From Asterochloris sp. CNOR1 (taxonomy: Eukaryota > Chlorophyta > Trebouxiophyceae > Trebouxiales > Trebouxiaceae): 64,000 nucleotides of DNA. The stretch is taken from assembly GCA_963969365.1 (NCBI GenBank), contig OZ017763.1, forward strand, positions 1,798,001-1,862,000, given 5' to 3'. This document shows positions 23,412-41,499 of this stretch, in pieces. Each line of letters opens with the position of its first letter. The stretch's first letter is position 1. The notes under the pieces were generated by a model. The model searched no databases. It was not told where the DNA came from and saw nothing but the letters and a program-made list of their open reading frames with translations. The translations under genes were made by a program, and so were the position numbers.

Positions 23412-26400
23412 TCACTTCTTCAGGCAGTTGCCGCCTGCAGCCAGCAACACAGCTCAGGCACTGCCTCGTACAGGTGTGCAGATGTGAAGCGACAGCACAC
23501 AAGCATACCTGAGAAGCAGACAATCACAAAGATGACAAAGATCAAGACGAGCACGATAAGGACCTGCAGACCAGCCAGTATCCCTGTCAGCAGCATGAGG
23601 ATGATTCACATGTACAGGCGCCCCGGACTGAACATGCTAAGCAATCAGCTCAGGGAGAGAGCTGGCGCTGGACCATGCACAGGCAGAGGCAGCTAGACGC
23701 TGAGGACAGGCGTGCACAAGGAGGAGCCTGAGTGTGCAGCTGCTCAAATTGACTCCAGGCAGGATGTGTGTGGGTGTATGTGTGTAAAGGCTGTGCGGCA
23801 GATTGTATTCATGAGTGCTGGCTGTGCATGCACCAGGTTGTTTGTGTGGGTGCAGGCTGTGCAGCAGGTTGTCAGCACGGGTATTGCAGGCTACACGGTC
23901 AGCTTGAGAGGTCCAGCAGGCCAACTCAAGGGACATGAAGAGGCTGCCAACAACTGAGTGCACCTGGGCTCTGATCCAGGAGGGGAGCTCCATAGCTCAC
24001 GGGCACTGGCCACCAGGGCCTTCGCATGTGTTGGCTATCACAGACGCCTAAACCCTAAACCCTCTCATTTCTTGGGCTGTTAGAGGGTCGTAAGCTCAGC
24101 ACTCACCACCAGGACCTTCATCTTCATGTTTTGCCACCACATCTTGCTGCGCAGTTGCCGCCCGGTCTTGTGGAACTTGTCCGCCTGCACAGCAACTAGT
24201 CCCACTCTACGGTGTGGAGAGGTGTAACACTGCAGCCTTGTCTACCGGCAGCCAGGACCACACCCTCCTTTGCCCAGCAGCTGGCTGCATGTGCACTGTC
24301 ACCCTGTCGCCCATTGTCAACCAGGACAGGCAGCTCCCTGTCCACCAGCTACCACAGCCGCTGGCAGCACAGGTCTTGTTTTGTATAGACCAGCAGCCAA
24401 GACTGCGGCCTCCTTCACTCTGCAGCTGGCTGTGCTGACATCGCTGCCCTGCTGCTTGTTGTCACCCAAGCCAGCACGATCCTGCTAACCCACCTGGAAG
24501 CGCAGGTTGTCTGTCTTGTCCACCAGCAGCTCGATCTTCTCCCCGCGCTCCAACACCCTCTCAATGTTGTCCACCATGATGTTCTTCACCTCGTCCACCT
24601 GTACCAGCAGCTGCAGCTCAGACAATGCACACCCAGCACCATGCCAAGCACATGCAACAGCACACTGCCCTCCTCACAGCAACTCCTCTGGCGCACCACC
24701 GTTGCCAAGTGCATGCAGCATGTCAATTTGCTCAATCGTGCCATGCACATGCGACACTGCCCTGCTCAAAGCCACGCCTTTTGTGCGACACCTCTGGTAA
24801 TGCTGCGCAGCCACTGGGGCCCCTGGAGGGGTGACTGCCTGAGATCAGGGGCAGTGCCCCTGGCGGCAAGAGGCCTGGCATTACAGGCCTCCTGCTGGAT
24901 TCCCGCCGCCTGTTCTGCAAAGACCACCATTGCCTGAAGCAGGGGCCGCCTCATGCAGGCCTCTGACCTTCTTCTGGACAGCCGCAACCTTTGTGAGCTC
25001 CTCTGGGTGCTCCATGCAGTAGTCCATGTGGTACTTGAGGCGTGGCCTGCAGGACGCGCAGTATTTGAGGAGTGAGTGCCGCCTGAACAGGTTTGAATTC
25101 GTGTGACTGCCATGCCCCACTGCTGCAGGTCACAAGGTGTCAGACAGCCACAGGCCTGTTCCAGCGACTGCCCAGCTGGTTGCAGACAGGCAGCGCCAAC
25201 ACCTGAGGCCAGCGGAGTGTTGTCATCTTGACTTCCTGCCTGGCCACAGGCAGCTCCCTCAATGTGCAGCACAAGAGCTGCTTCACCTAGAGGGTTCTTC
25301 CCCAGCTGAGTGTGGCTGCTGTGAGGCAGCATGCATGCAGACTCCCCAACCCTGCAGATGCAGTCTCGCCCGAAGGACTTGTCAAAGCTGTGAGCTGCTG
25401 CGGTGCGCGCGCGCTCTGCAAACTTGCTCTGGAATTCCTCCCGCGTCCGTTCCAGAAAGGCGAAGGGGATCTGGCGCCCATACTTCTCGTCTGCCACCAC
25501 CAGGTAGGCTGCAGGCCACAGCACTTTTGCGTTCAGCAACATCAGAGGGGTACTGTTCTGCAACAAAGCAGGCTGCAATCTGTGGGGAACAAGAGGCCAG
25601 GCAAGCTGCAGGCCACGGTGGGCAGGGCCTATTGTCTTTGACCCAAGGGGACCTCCACTGCCAAGCAACTGCAGGCGAGAATGAGCAGCGGCTATCAGTG
25701 ATTGCCAGGCAGATGAGAGCCTGCTGCCCATTTCACTTCTGCTACAACCAGGTGGGCTGCAGGGCAGGGGGAGCATGTGAGTGGCACGGTCTGCGGTGCC
25801 TCAGGCAAAGACACTGCAGGGCCCTGCTCAGAACAGCTGGAGGCTGGCACTGCAGCACAGATGGTGTGTGCCTGCCACAGGCTCAGCCAGGCAGCTGCTC
25901 AAGCCGGGTATATCAGCCAGGCTGGGCAAGAGGGGTGCTCACAGGTGTGGTCCCTGCACAGCTGCTGGCTTGCTTGATGTGAGGGGAACCTAAGCACGCC
26001 TGGCGTTGCATGGCTCTGCCTTGCGTCCTGACTGGGCCAATCTCCCAGCTGCTGAGGCCTGAGGTTGAATGCCAGGCACTTTGTGATGCAGCCTCAGCAC
26101 CCGCCATGCAAGAGGTGGGCTAGGGCATGGTGGGGGCCGAGTGACCTCTCCAGCAAGCCCTATGCGCAGCCACCAGGCGACGATGTCTGCATCAACATCC
26201 TGCTGATGGCCAAACCCAACTCTGCTGACACTCACTGTATCCTCCATCCACCAGGTAGTTGAATGTGTGCTTGTCACATGTGAATGTGAACTTGCTGTTG
26301 TCCGTTGGGCACTTCTCCAAGCACTGGATAGCTACTGTGCTGAAGTTGCCTTAAATCAAAGGGCAGCACTGATTAGAGAGTCAGAAGGGCTAGGGGCAGT

Positions 26401-26573
26401 ACCATGGAAGGCAGCGTACGTGCAGGCAGCTGTGCGGCATGCCTGTTGTCCCAGGCGCTACAGGGGACTTGCACAGGCATGCTGCAGCATCAGCCGGGCC
26501 CCTCACCTGTGAAGCTTGTGTAATCGGCCAGCACTGTTGTGGCCCGCGCCACAAAGGCATAAATGAGAGGCAT
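23412..26573 (-). CDS. VAMP72: R-SNARE, VAMP72 family (longin-type synaptobrevin)
   Basis: Eight exons join in phase: 26573-26507, 26349-26236, 25508-25370, 25046-24968, 24598-24494, 24184-24107, 23563-23509, 23434-23412 (about 220 aa). The longin domain starts [20 protein letters not shown] and continues [14 protein letters not shown] and [15 protein letters not shown]. The R-SNARE motif ([20 protein letters not shown]) has the zero-layer Arg in VLERGE and continues [12 protein letters not shown]. The MWWQNMK motif precedes a single transmembrane helix ([17 protein letters not shown]) and a short lumenal tail. Length and order match plant and algal VAMP7/72 proteins, which act on endomembrane and plasma-membrane fusion. 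The intron after 25370 has a GC donor (CGG|GCGAGA). Confidence 0.95.
24047..24063. repeat. Interstitial telomere-type repeat
   Basis: CCTAAACCCTAAACCCT, about 2.4 units of the TTTAGGG plant/green-algal telomere repeat, within the intron between VAMP72 exons 24184-24107 and 23563-23509. Confidence 0.75.
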
Positions 26574-26863
26574 GCTCCCCTCAACTGATGTGACCTGCTA
26601 GTGGGCTTCAGTTGCAGGCCAGGTGGGGCCTCAGGGGCTGCCTGCCAGATGTACACCGGTCTTTCTGCTCGGCCCGCCCAACGCAATCGCAGGGAGCTCT
26701 GATGCCAGGAAATGACCGCAGATATAGGTATGACACACAAAGTTCAGCAGACTGGCAACGGACTGGAGCTGATGTGAGAGGGGAATATAAATTGGCCGTG
26801 GCACTCGAATGCTCATGTCCAGCCTGTTCCTTGATCAGCATCATCTGCCAGCTAGGCAGTGCT

Positions 26864-29800
26864 TCAGGTCATGGAGAGGAGCTGCTGTTTCTGTTGCTCC
26901 AGTTCTGACAAGAGCTCGCCCTGTCTGCTACGGCAAGCAGCCAGCTGCTCCCTCATGGCTGCAATGCTGCTGTCCTTCTTCTTGACAATGGTCTTGAAGC
27001 GCTGCTGCAGCGCATCCATATCTGCAACCTTCTGCTGGCTGTGCGCCTCTAGCTGCAAGCAGTGCAGGGGACGCATCAGGAGTTACCTTCTGGCTGTGCG
27101 CCTGCTACTGCAATGCAATGACTGCATACGGGGCTGCTGTAATCGACTTGATGATGTGTGCTGCTCTGTGGTGTTGTCAGCTCTGTGTCTGACCAGAGGA
27201 ACAGCTGCCAGCAGCTGTTAAAGCACGCCACATGACTCACTGCTTCAGATTGTGCCTGCTTGAGCTGCTGGGCCTCTGCCGCCCAGGACAGGCGGGCCTG
27301 ATCCAGCTCTTGCTGCAGCTGCTGCTGCTGCTCCAGCTGCTGGCTGAGCTGTGCACGCAGCTGCCGCTCACTGCCGCTGAGCTCTGCCCGGTGCAGCTCG
27401 ATCTGCAGAGAAGTAACAGATGACGAGCAATGCCACACTGACTAGTGTGTGCACGCAGCTGTCCCTCAGGACTGCTTAATGCTGCTCGATCTGCAGGGCG
27501 ACAACCCTGGGTCGATAAGAAAAGCAATGCAGAGGTGTGCGTGCAGCTGCCTCTCGCTGCCACTCAGCTCTGCCTGGCGCAGCTAAGCCCGGCGCAGCTA
27601 AATGCAGAGGGGCCGCACCTGGACTCCAAAGGAGCAATGCCATCTTTGCTGCCTTGTAATCTGTAATAATCTCAGGTCAGGCTGCTGCGTGGCAAAGTGG
27701 CCCTGTTTCTAGCTGCTCTTACTGGACAGCAATGCTGTGGGTCAAAGCTGACTGCTCAATCAGTTGCGCGGGAGACAAGCTGCAGGACGCAGGGCTGCGT
27801 TGGCACACAAGCTGGCCAGCCCCGTGCGAGCCACAGCATGAAGCTACTCAGAGCACCACAGAAGCCCCTCACATTGTGTCAATGGAGCCACAGCATGAAG
27901 CCACTCAGAGCACCACAGAAGCCCCTCACATTATGTCAATGGAGCCACTCAGAGCACCACAGAAACCCCTCACATTGAGTTAATGGAGCACTCAGAGACC
28001 ACAGAAGCCCCTCACATTGTGTCGATGGAGCCTCAACCTACCCACTCTATGCGCCTACACGCCTCCCCAAATGCAGCGCCACCTGTGAACTGGCAGATCC
28101 GCTCAGTGCCAGCCTGGCAGCCAACACCTGCACACCTGTCACTGGCACAGCTCGCCTTTCAGTGAGCACATCGTTAGGCTGTGCCAGACACATCAGAGGT
28201 GCACAGCCATCTGGCTGAGTACAGGATAGCCGCCCATCTTTTGCTCACACCCTGCAGCTGACACAGGCGCACCTCTCTGCGCCTGCACTCCTCCTCGTGC
28301 AGGCACTCCTGCATCTCACTCACGCTGGCCTCCAGCCTCTGGCACCTGTCTCGCCTGCAGCACCATGGCAGGCAGCCTCTCAGCGCCAGGCAGGCTGCAC
28401 ATGTAGCTCTGTTTCCAAAAGCTTCAAGCTTTCTATCAGCACCCGACAGGCTGATTGTTGGCAGTGCTGCACCGTGCACACTGAGGGTGGGCGAAACGCA
28501 GATGTCAGGGGCACCTGCTGTTTACGTCAGGGCAGCATGTACATCTACCTTGATGCACATGGGGGTCACTTGCGCTTTGTTATGTACACATTGCACTTGG
28601 TCATACGGCTGCATGTGGGCACCGCTTCCCTGCCAGGCAGAATGTATGTACAACAAGCAGATAAAGTGGATGGCACGAAGGCGATGGTCACGTGCAGCTG
28701 TGTATATATGCATGGATACTCCGTCTGTCTACCCACATGGACTCTGCCTCAGCCTGGACAGCCACCAGCTTCGCCTGTGCCTGGCACTGCATCTCGGCAA
28801 CTTGCTCTCTGCACCAGCGTTCTGACTCTTGCAGCATCTGGGCTTTCTCCTCCTCCCACTGCTGCCTGGCTGCCTCCTGCAGCATAGCACAAGGCCTGAT
28901 GCTGTGCGGCTGCTGTTGCAGCACTTTGCAACACCATGTCAACAGTGCTCACGCAACAGAGGCTATAGGTCCTCCCAACGGTGCAAATTTGTGCCTCGAC
29001 AACAGGAAGGCTGCGCTGTACACGCACCAGCTGGACACCTCTGTGTGGAAGCTGTTTGGGGGGGCTGGCATGAAGGATACTCTTGCCTAGTCGCCCGGGC
29101 ACAAGTTCTTAAAGCAGAACTGTTGGCTGACAACAGCAGGTTGCCAGCTTAGCTCTGCACGACTTCATTGCACCCCCGAGGCACTGCCAGGCAGAGTGAA
29201 AGCCATGCTGATTGTTGTAACCTGCTGGATCTGCTTCTGCAGCTTTGATACTGCTGCTGGCCCCTGAGAGCAGGCCTCACCGTCACGCAAAGCATCTTTG
29301 CGCGGCTTGCATGCGGGTTGCAGTTCACCTGTGCCTCTGTGAGCTGCTGCACCTGCTGCTGCAGCTGTGAGCACTCCTGCCGCCCTTCTGAACGCGCCGT
29401 CTGAAGCTCCTGGGCATGTGAGGTATTGGCATTCTCCAGCTCCTTTGTCATCCGATCAACTTTGGCCTGCAAAGCTCGTTTTTCCCTGCAGTGCAATCAA
29501 GCTGGGGTTTAACCAGATAGACTGGTCCCTATCTGCACCGGCTGTCGCTGCAGCAGAGCACAGGGTCTGCAGCCTTTTGGTCTGCAACGCCAGGTTGCCT
29601 GTGCAGTCAGATCTTCCCCTGAAGCCGGTATCACTACAGCCAAACACAGAGGCCTGCAATCAGCATGGGCCTGGAAAGCAGCACTTCTGTGCAGTTGTAG
29701 TGCAATGCTGTGCGGACGATACTGTGTAGACAATCAAACATGGCAGGCACAACTCGATATATGTCCTGCAACTCCCAGGCCCGATACCAAGACATGGTCT

Positions 29801-30837
29801 CCGTGTGTTTGTTCTGGCCAAGTCTGCTGTGTTGAGGACGGCAGAGGGGTTGCCCAAGCCTACCATGCTTGCAGTGCAGCTGCTATGGGCGCAGACAATG
29901 TCCTGCTGGAGTTTGCTTGTGCAGTCATGTGCGGAGTGCAGCCATTGCATCTCCTGCACACCCACATTGATCATCCTGACCCTCTGGTCTGCCACAGGAG
30001 AGTCCACGAAGGTTGCCAGCGTCACAGGATGCTTTGCAGCGTCTCACCTCTCATGCTGTGCCCACACCTTGACAGAGCACTCTGTGACGTCCCCGCAGAG
30101 CCTGACAGGCAGCGCACCCCTGATGCTACAGGAAGTCTTTTCGTGAGAGCTCCGTGTGGAAGTAAAGCAGGCATTTCACCTCTCATACTGCGCCCGGACC
30201 TTGCCAGAGCGTTCTGTGACTTCCCGCAGGGACTCCTGCAGACCCTCAACCCTCTGCTGCAGCTGCTGCTCCCGTAGACGGTGCTCCTCTTCCTGCTGCA
30301 ACAGGGTAAGGCTCTCGAGCTGCTTGGCAGCGCGCCTGGCACTCAGCACCTGCAGTAACAGGTGGGCATCACCTCAGACGCTGTCCCAGGTCACGCTCAT
30401 TGCTGTGCTCCATAGCTGTGGAGCTGCTCCAAAGCTGTCATGCTTCGGAGCAACACCACAGCAATGCACAAGCAAATCAGGAGCCAAGCGCACAGCACGG
30501 AGCCTGCAGCACTGGACGTCACGCCAGTATCCAGCTCAGGAGGGGGCACATACATGCCCAGCTGTCGGACCACTGTTGAGGCGGAGTAAGACTTGGGCAA
30601 TTGCTGGGTGGTGCACATGGGCAGCAGCAAATCATGGTGATTCCCAAAGTAACCTGGTGGTGCTCCTGTTTGAGGCGATGCACCTGCTCCTTCAGGGCCT
30701 GGTAGTTATTGTCCCCAAAGCCTGCAGCAGAACATGAGATGTCTACATGAACAAAATGGCTGCACGATTGACTAGACAATGATCAACATACCTGAAATGC
30801 CATCCAGGAAGCTGGACTCTGCCTGAAGCCCAGGCAT
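26864..30837 (-). CDS. Coiled-coil protein, about 358 aa
   Basis: Exons in phase: 30837-30792 (ATG, MPGLQAESSFLDG), 30721-30654, 30349-30180, 29485-29329, 29263-29222, 28876-28737, 28354-28249, 27402-27241, 27052-26864 (TGA). After the short N-terminus almost the whole protein is Gln/Glu/Arg/Leu-rich coiled coil, with segments such as LREQQLQQRVEGLQESLREV, QLQQQVQQLTEAQ and LSQQLEQQQQLQQEL. The last exon (QRFKTIVKKKDSSIAAMREQ) recalls the C-terminal helices of centrosomal or ciliary proteins such as CEP131/AZI1. That is a weak impression, not an assignment. Start codon and ATP2 start are 94 nt apart in divergent orientation. Confidence 0.7.
27440..27600 (-). repeat. Two echoes of exon 27402-27241 head
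   Basis: Upstream of exon 27402 (minus strand) lie two diverged copies of its first 60 nt. Shared cores are GCAGAGCTGAGTGGCAGCGAG and GGACAGCTGCGTGCACA. Confidence 0.65.
27831..28032. repeat. Minisatellite, four copies
   Basis: Four near-identical units of about 44-56 nt with core CAGAGCACCACAGAAGCCCC then TCACATTGTGTCAATGGAGC. It lies in an intron of the coiled-coil gene. Direct tandem array without unique spacers, so not a CRISPR. Confidence 0.85.
30030..30110 (-). repeat. Echo of exon 30349-30180 tail
   Basis: GTCACAGAGTGCTCTGTCAAG plus CAGCATGAGAGGTGAGACG copies the exon end (GTCACAGAACGCTCTGGCAAG, CAGTATGAGAGGTGAAATG) about 115 nt downstream, donor included. Confidence 0.75.
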
Positions 30838-30931
30838 GATGGCTTTGCATTCAAGATTGTGGATGTGCGCCCTCTCCCTTCTTTCAGGAAAAGAAATACA
30901 GCGGCATTTATTTCAAGCAGATCTTGCAGCC
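30838..30931. promoter_or_regulatory. 94-nt divergent promoter/5'UTR interval
   Basis: Lies between the start codons of the coiled-coil gene (minus) and ATP2 (plus). No clear TATA element is visible. The interval is too short for two ordinary core promoters plus leaders, so initiation sites probably overlap or the coiled-coil start lies in another exon. Confidence 0.5.
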
Positions 30932-38627
<7,696 letters not shown>

Positions 38628-38755
38628 ACAGCTCCGAGGCACCCTAGCGTGATGCTCACCATCAAGTCATGTCACTAGCAATCAGAGAGTACACCTTTGA
38701 GTCTCAACATGAAGACACCTGCTCCATCCCAGTGGACAACTTGGATTTTACAGGC

Positions 38756-38760
38756 TGTAA
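38756..38760 (+). terminator. TGTAA poly(A) signal, ATP2
   Basis: TGTAA about 129 nt after the ATP2 stop, a typical distance for chlorophyte genes. Confidence 0.65.
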
Positions 38761-39102
38761 TGCAGGCAGCGTCATTGATGCTCCTCATTCACAATGGCAG
38801 TCAATTCCTAGAGGATTCATATTCCACAATAAACCCAACCCAACAGCTACAAACGTGAAGCAATGCACAAGAACCAGGAGTGAGATTTGGCTCAGAGGAG
38901 AGCAGGGGTGGTACATGACCGAGTAGATGGGTCAGGCCTCCAAAATTGTGCGCAACGCCTGCTGGGCCATTTGTACATGGCTGAGATCATCTCGTACTTC
39001 CTGCAGGCAGAAAGGCAGTGTTCACCTGTCAGGAGAGGTTGGACATTGCTGTCAGGTTGCTGTCAGACCTCACTTGAGTCTCTGCTGCAGCTCTCAAACA
39101 AT
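38761..39102. other. Convergent spacer between ATP2 and the next minus-strand gene
   Basis: No coding signal is visible. It ends at a minus-strand TGTAA (39107-39103) that probably terminates the membrane-anchored gene. Confidence 0.45.
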
Positions 39103-39107
39103 TTACA
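39103..39107 (-). terminator. TGTAA poly(A) signal (minus strand)
   Basis: TTACA on the plus strand, about 210 nt beyond the last resolved exon of the minus-strand gene at 39315-41362. Confidence 0.45.
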
Positions 39108-39314
39108 AGTGTGGGTCTAGTGGAAGACATGGCCCATAGGATGCCTCGTGTTGTCCTGCTTCTGTTACCTGCTGCTACAATACCACCTGTGCATGCAAAC
39201 AGTGTCCCCCATCACTGCAGCTTTCAAAGCAACTCCAAGGTCAATCTGTCTGGCCCCCCTGCATGTCTCAAGCCATGTCTCAAGCTTGTGAAGGAGCAGC
39301 AATCCACTGCCCAC

Positions 39315-41362
39315 CTGCATGCGAGCGTCGCGGTCCCTCGTCAAGTGTAGGGCCTGCAGGGCTGCCAGCTCTGCGTGCAGCAGGCTGGCCCTCTCCTCCA
39401 ACTGCTGGAGGCAGGCCTTTACGGTCTCCGGATGCATATTTGGCCTTTCAGCCGCATCCAGCGCCCGCTGCACCAGCACCGCCTGCAGCGCCTGCAGCCA
39501 CTCCTGCACAGCAACACGTCAATTTATGTCTCTTGCACTGTCGCTGCACCAGCACTGCACCAGCGCATGAGCTGAGCCCCAAGGTGCTGCTCTGACAAGG
39601 CAACATATGCAGAGCACCATCTGAGCACTACCTGCACCAGGGCTGCCTGCAGGCAGTTCTGCATGGCATCGCTGTAAAATGCCATGTACTCCACCCCTGG
39701 TCTTCTCAGCAGAGACAGTCTGCTGAGCATACCCAGCTGCTCTTCAGCTTTGCCACTGGACATGAGCCAAGCTGCCAAGCTTGCCTGCCTGCTGTGGGCA
39801 CTCCTGGCCGAGAGACGTACCACCTGCCCACTCAGACATGGCAGAGCAGTTGCGCCCGCTCAGCAACCATGAGGCTCTGAACTGTCGCTCATCAGCATAG
39901 GAACAGTCTAAAAGGGCCGCGCTCCAGCGTCTCACCTGATTGCTCCTGGCTGCCATGGTTGACATTTTGGCAGGGGAGACATCCCGCTCCAGGCCGCCTC
40001 CTTGGTCCCGAGCACCAGGCCGGGTTGCAGTGGGCGGCATGGCTGGCCCCAGCGGGCTGAAGGCAGACAGGGTCCAGGCCACCGCCCCTGTGGCCAGCAC
40101 TGCTGAGACCAGGGCGACCAGGCCGGCGCTGGCCCCCAGAAAGTTGTCTGGCGGGCGCGTGCCAGGGGAGCTGCGGTGGTGAGTCTGTCCTGCGGCTGCC
40201 GCGACACTGCAGGGGAGGGAGGGGCGATGTCAGTGCTGAGCCGTGGTGGGTGGCTGACCTGCAGCAGCGAAGGTGCCGGGCTATGAACCATGTCTGGCTG
40301 GGCGGTGCCAGGGGGAGGCTGTGGTGGTGAGTCTCTCCTGCTGCGCCGCGCAACTCTGCAGGGTACGGGCGCAGAATGGTGTCATACTGCAGGCAGCGCT
40401 TAGCATGGGCATGCACCCCAACTCCAGTTAGGCGGCGAGCTGGGCCTGCCGCTGCTGTCCCCCTGCAGAGTAACGGGGCAGACGTCCATACTGTGCTGTT
40501 GTGCGTGGTGCTGGGTCTGGCTTGCAGCTGTCACAAGGCTGCAGAGACGGCAGTGGAGGACGCATCTCAGCACGTGCCGCACTTGAAGTTGTGCTGCTTC
40601 AGCCTGCAGCAAGTGGCGCTTGGCACTGCCTGTAACTGCCAGGTCAGGGGCAGACCGCCCTGCATGGGCAGTGCATGATGTAGCCTGAGGCTTGTGCTGA
40701 CAGGGCTGGTGGAGGTTCAGATAGCCTGCACAGCGCTGGATGGCTGTGTCAAGATAACAAGAAGTTCTGAGCACATGCAGCGCTGCACTTTGGAGGCAAC
40801 ACAGTTCAGGGTGTGCAATGTCGTTAGTGTGCTGCATATCCGGGACATAACACAGCACATGACCACACCTCTTTGGAGTGTGGGTAGTCAGCTCAGTTCC
40901 AGAGCGCACCACCAAACTGTTTCTGCCATTGCATGGCAGGCCCATGGCTGAGGCCGGAGCTGGTGTCTGAGCGGCCTGCGCTTGCATCTGCAGCCAGCCA
41001 TGGATCTCTGTGGGGCAGGATGGCTGTATTGAAACGCAGCAGTCTCTCGCCTCAAGCAGCACCTGAGCCTGGCGTATCCTGCGCTGCAGCTCGGCTGCAA
41101 ACTGAGCCTCTGAGCTGCCCCTGAATTCCTCAGCGCTGAGGTACCTCGCCTGCTGCTGCTTCTCACATCCTGCTACCTGGTGGAGCCTGATGCCTGACAG
41201 ACAGCCTGGGTACGCCAGCAACCCTGCAGTGTGTAGGCACAGGTTGTTGAAGATGTCGTGCTGCAAATATGGCAGATCCACGGTAGAGCTTAGTACCTGA
41301 AACAGCCCCCAGACTTCTTGATGCTGTTGCCAACATCTTTGCAGCAGCGCAGAAGCCTTCAC
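39315..41362 (-). CDS. Uncharacterised protein with one membrane segment
   Basis: Reliable exons are 40206-39936, 39755-39632 and 39503-39315. One more small exon probably lies near 39,890, and the 3' end is unresolved. Exon 40206-39936 encodes a hydrophobic stretch, ASAGLVALVSAVLATGAVAW, after a Pro/Arg-rich segment (HHRSSPGTRPPDN). The later exons are helical (LQALQAVLVQRALDAAER, LLHAELAALQALHLTRDRD). Upstream, 41362-40403 is open for 320 codons. Its first 140 or so (EVWGLFQVLSSTVDLPYLQ, AQFAAELQRRIRQAQVLLEA) look coding, while the Cys/His-rich remainder may be intron. No family is recognised. Confidence 0.45.
40260..40360 (-). repeat. Echo of exon 40206-39936 head
   Basis: A diverged copy (GAGACTCACCACCACAGCC, TCCCCCTGGCAC) precedes the exon on the minus strand. 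It matches GACAGACTCACCACCGCAGC, TCCCCTGGCAC in the exon, at about 130 nt spacing. Confidence 0.65.
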
Positions 41363-41499
41363 ACTGCTTTGCGCAAAAGAAGGAAAGTAGACTGGTCAAG
41401 CCTTTAGTCAAACAGATTTCTCTTGCCAGCCAGCTCATGAGCCACCTGACTCAGCTCATAGACTAGTGTCTAATGCCCTGCTGCCCTGGATACATACGC

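Noticed and set aside
24047-24063. A chromosome end
   Set aside because: Only about 2.4 repeat units, flanked on both sides by exons of the same gene.
27831-28032. Regularly repeated units resembling a CRISPR array
   Set aside because: Units are directly adjacent with no unique spacers and lie in a spliced eukaryotic gene; this is a minisatellite.
30371-30435. Possible extra exon of the coiled-coil gene (reading MEHSNERDLGQRLR)
   Set aside because: Its phase does not fit the flanking exons, which join directly in phase without it.
30836-30931. Upstream in-frame ATG extending ATP2
   Set aside because: The extension would overlap the divergent gene's start codon and would bury the typical Arg-rich mitochondrial presequence starting MFRRSSALLR.
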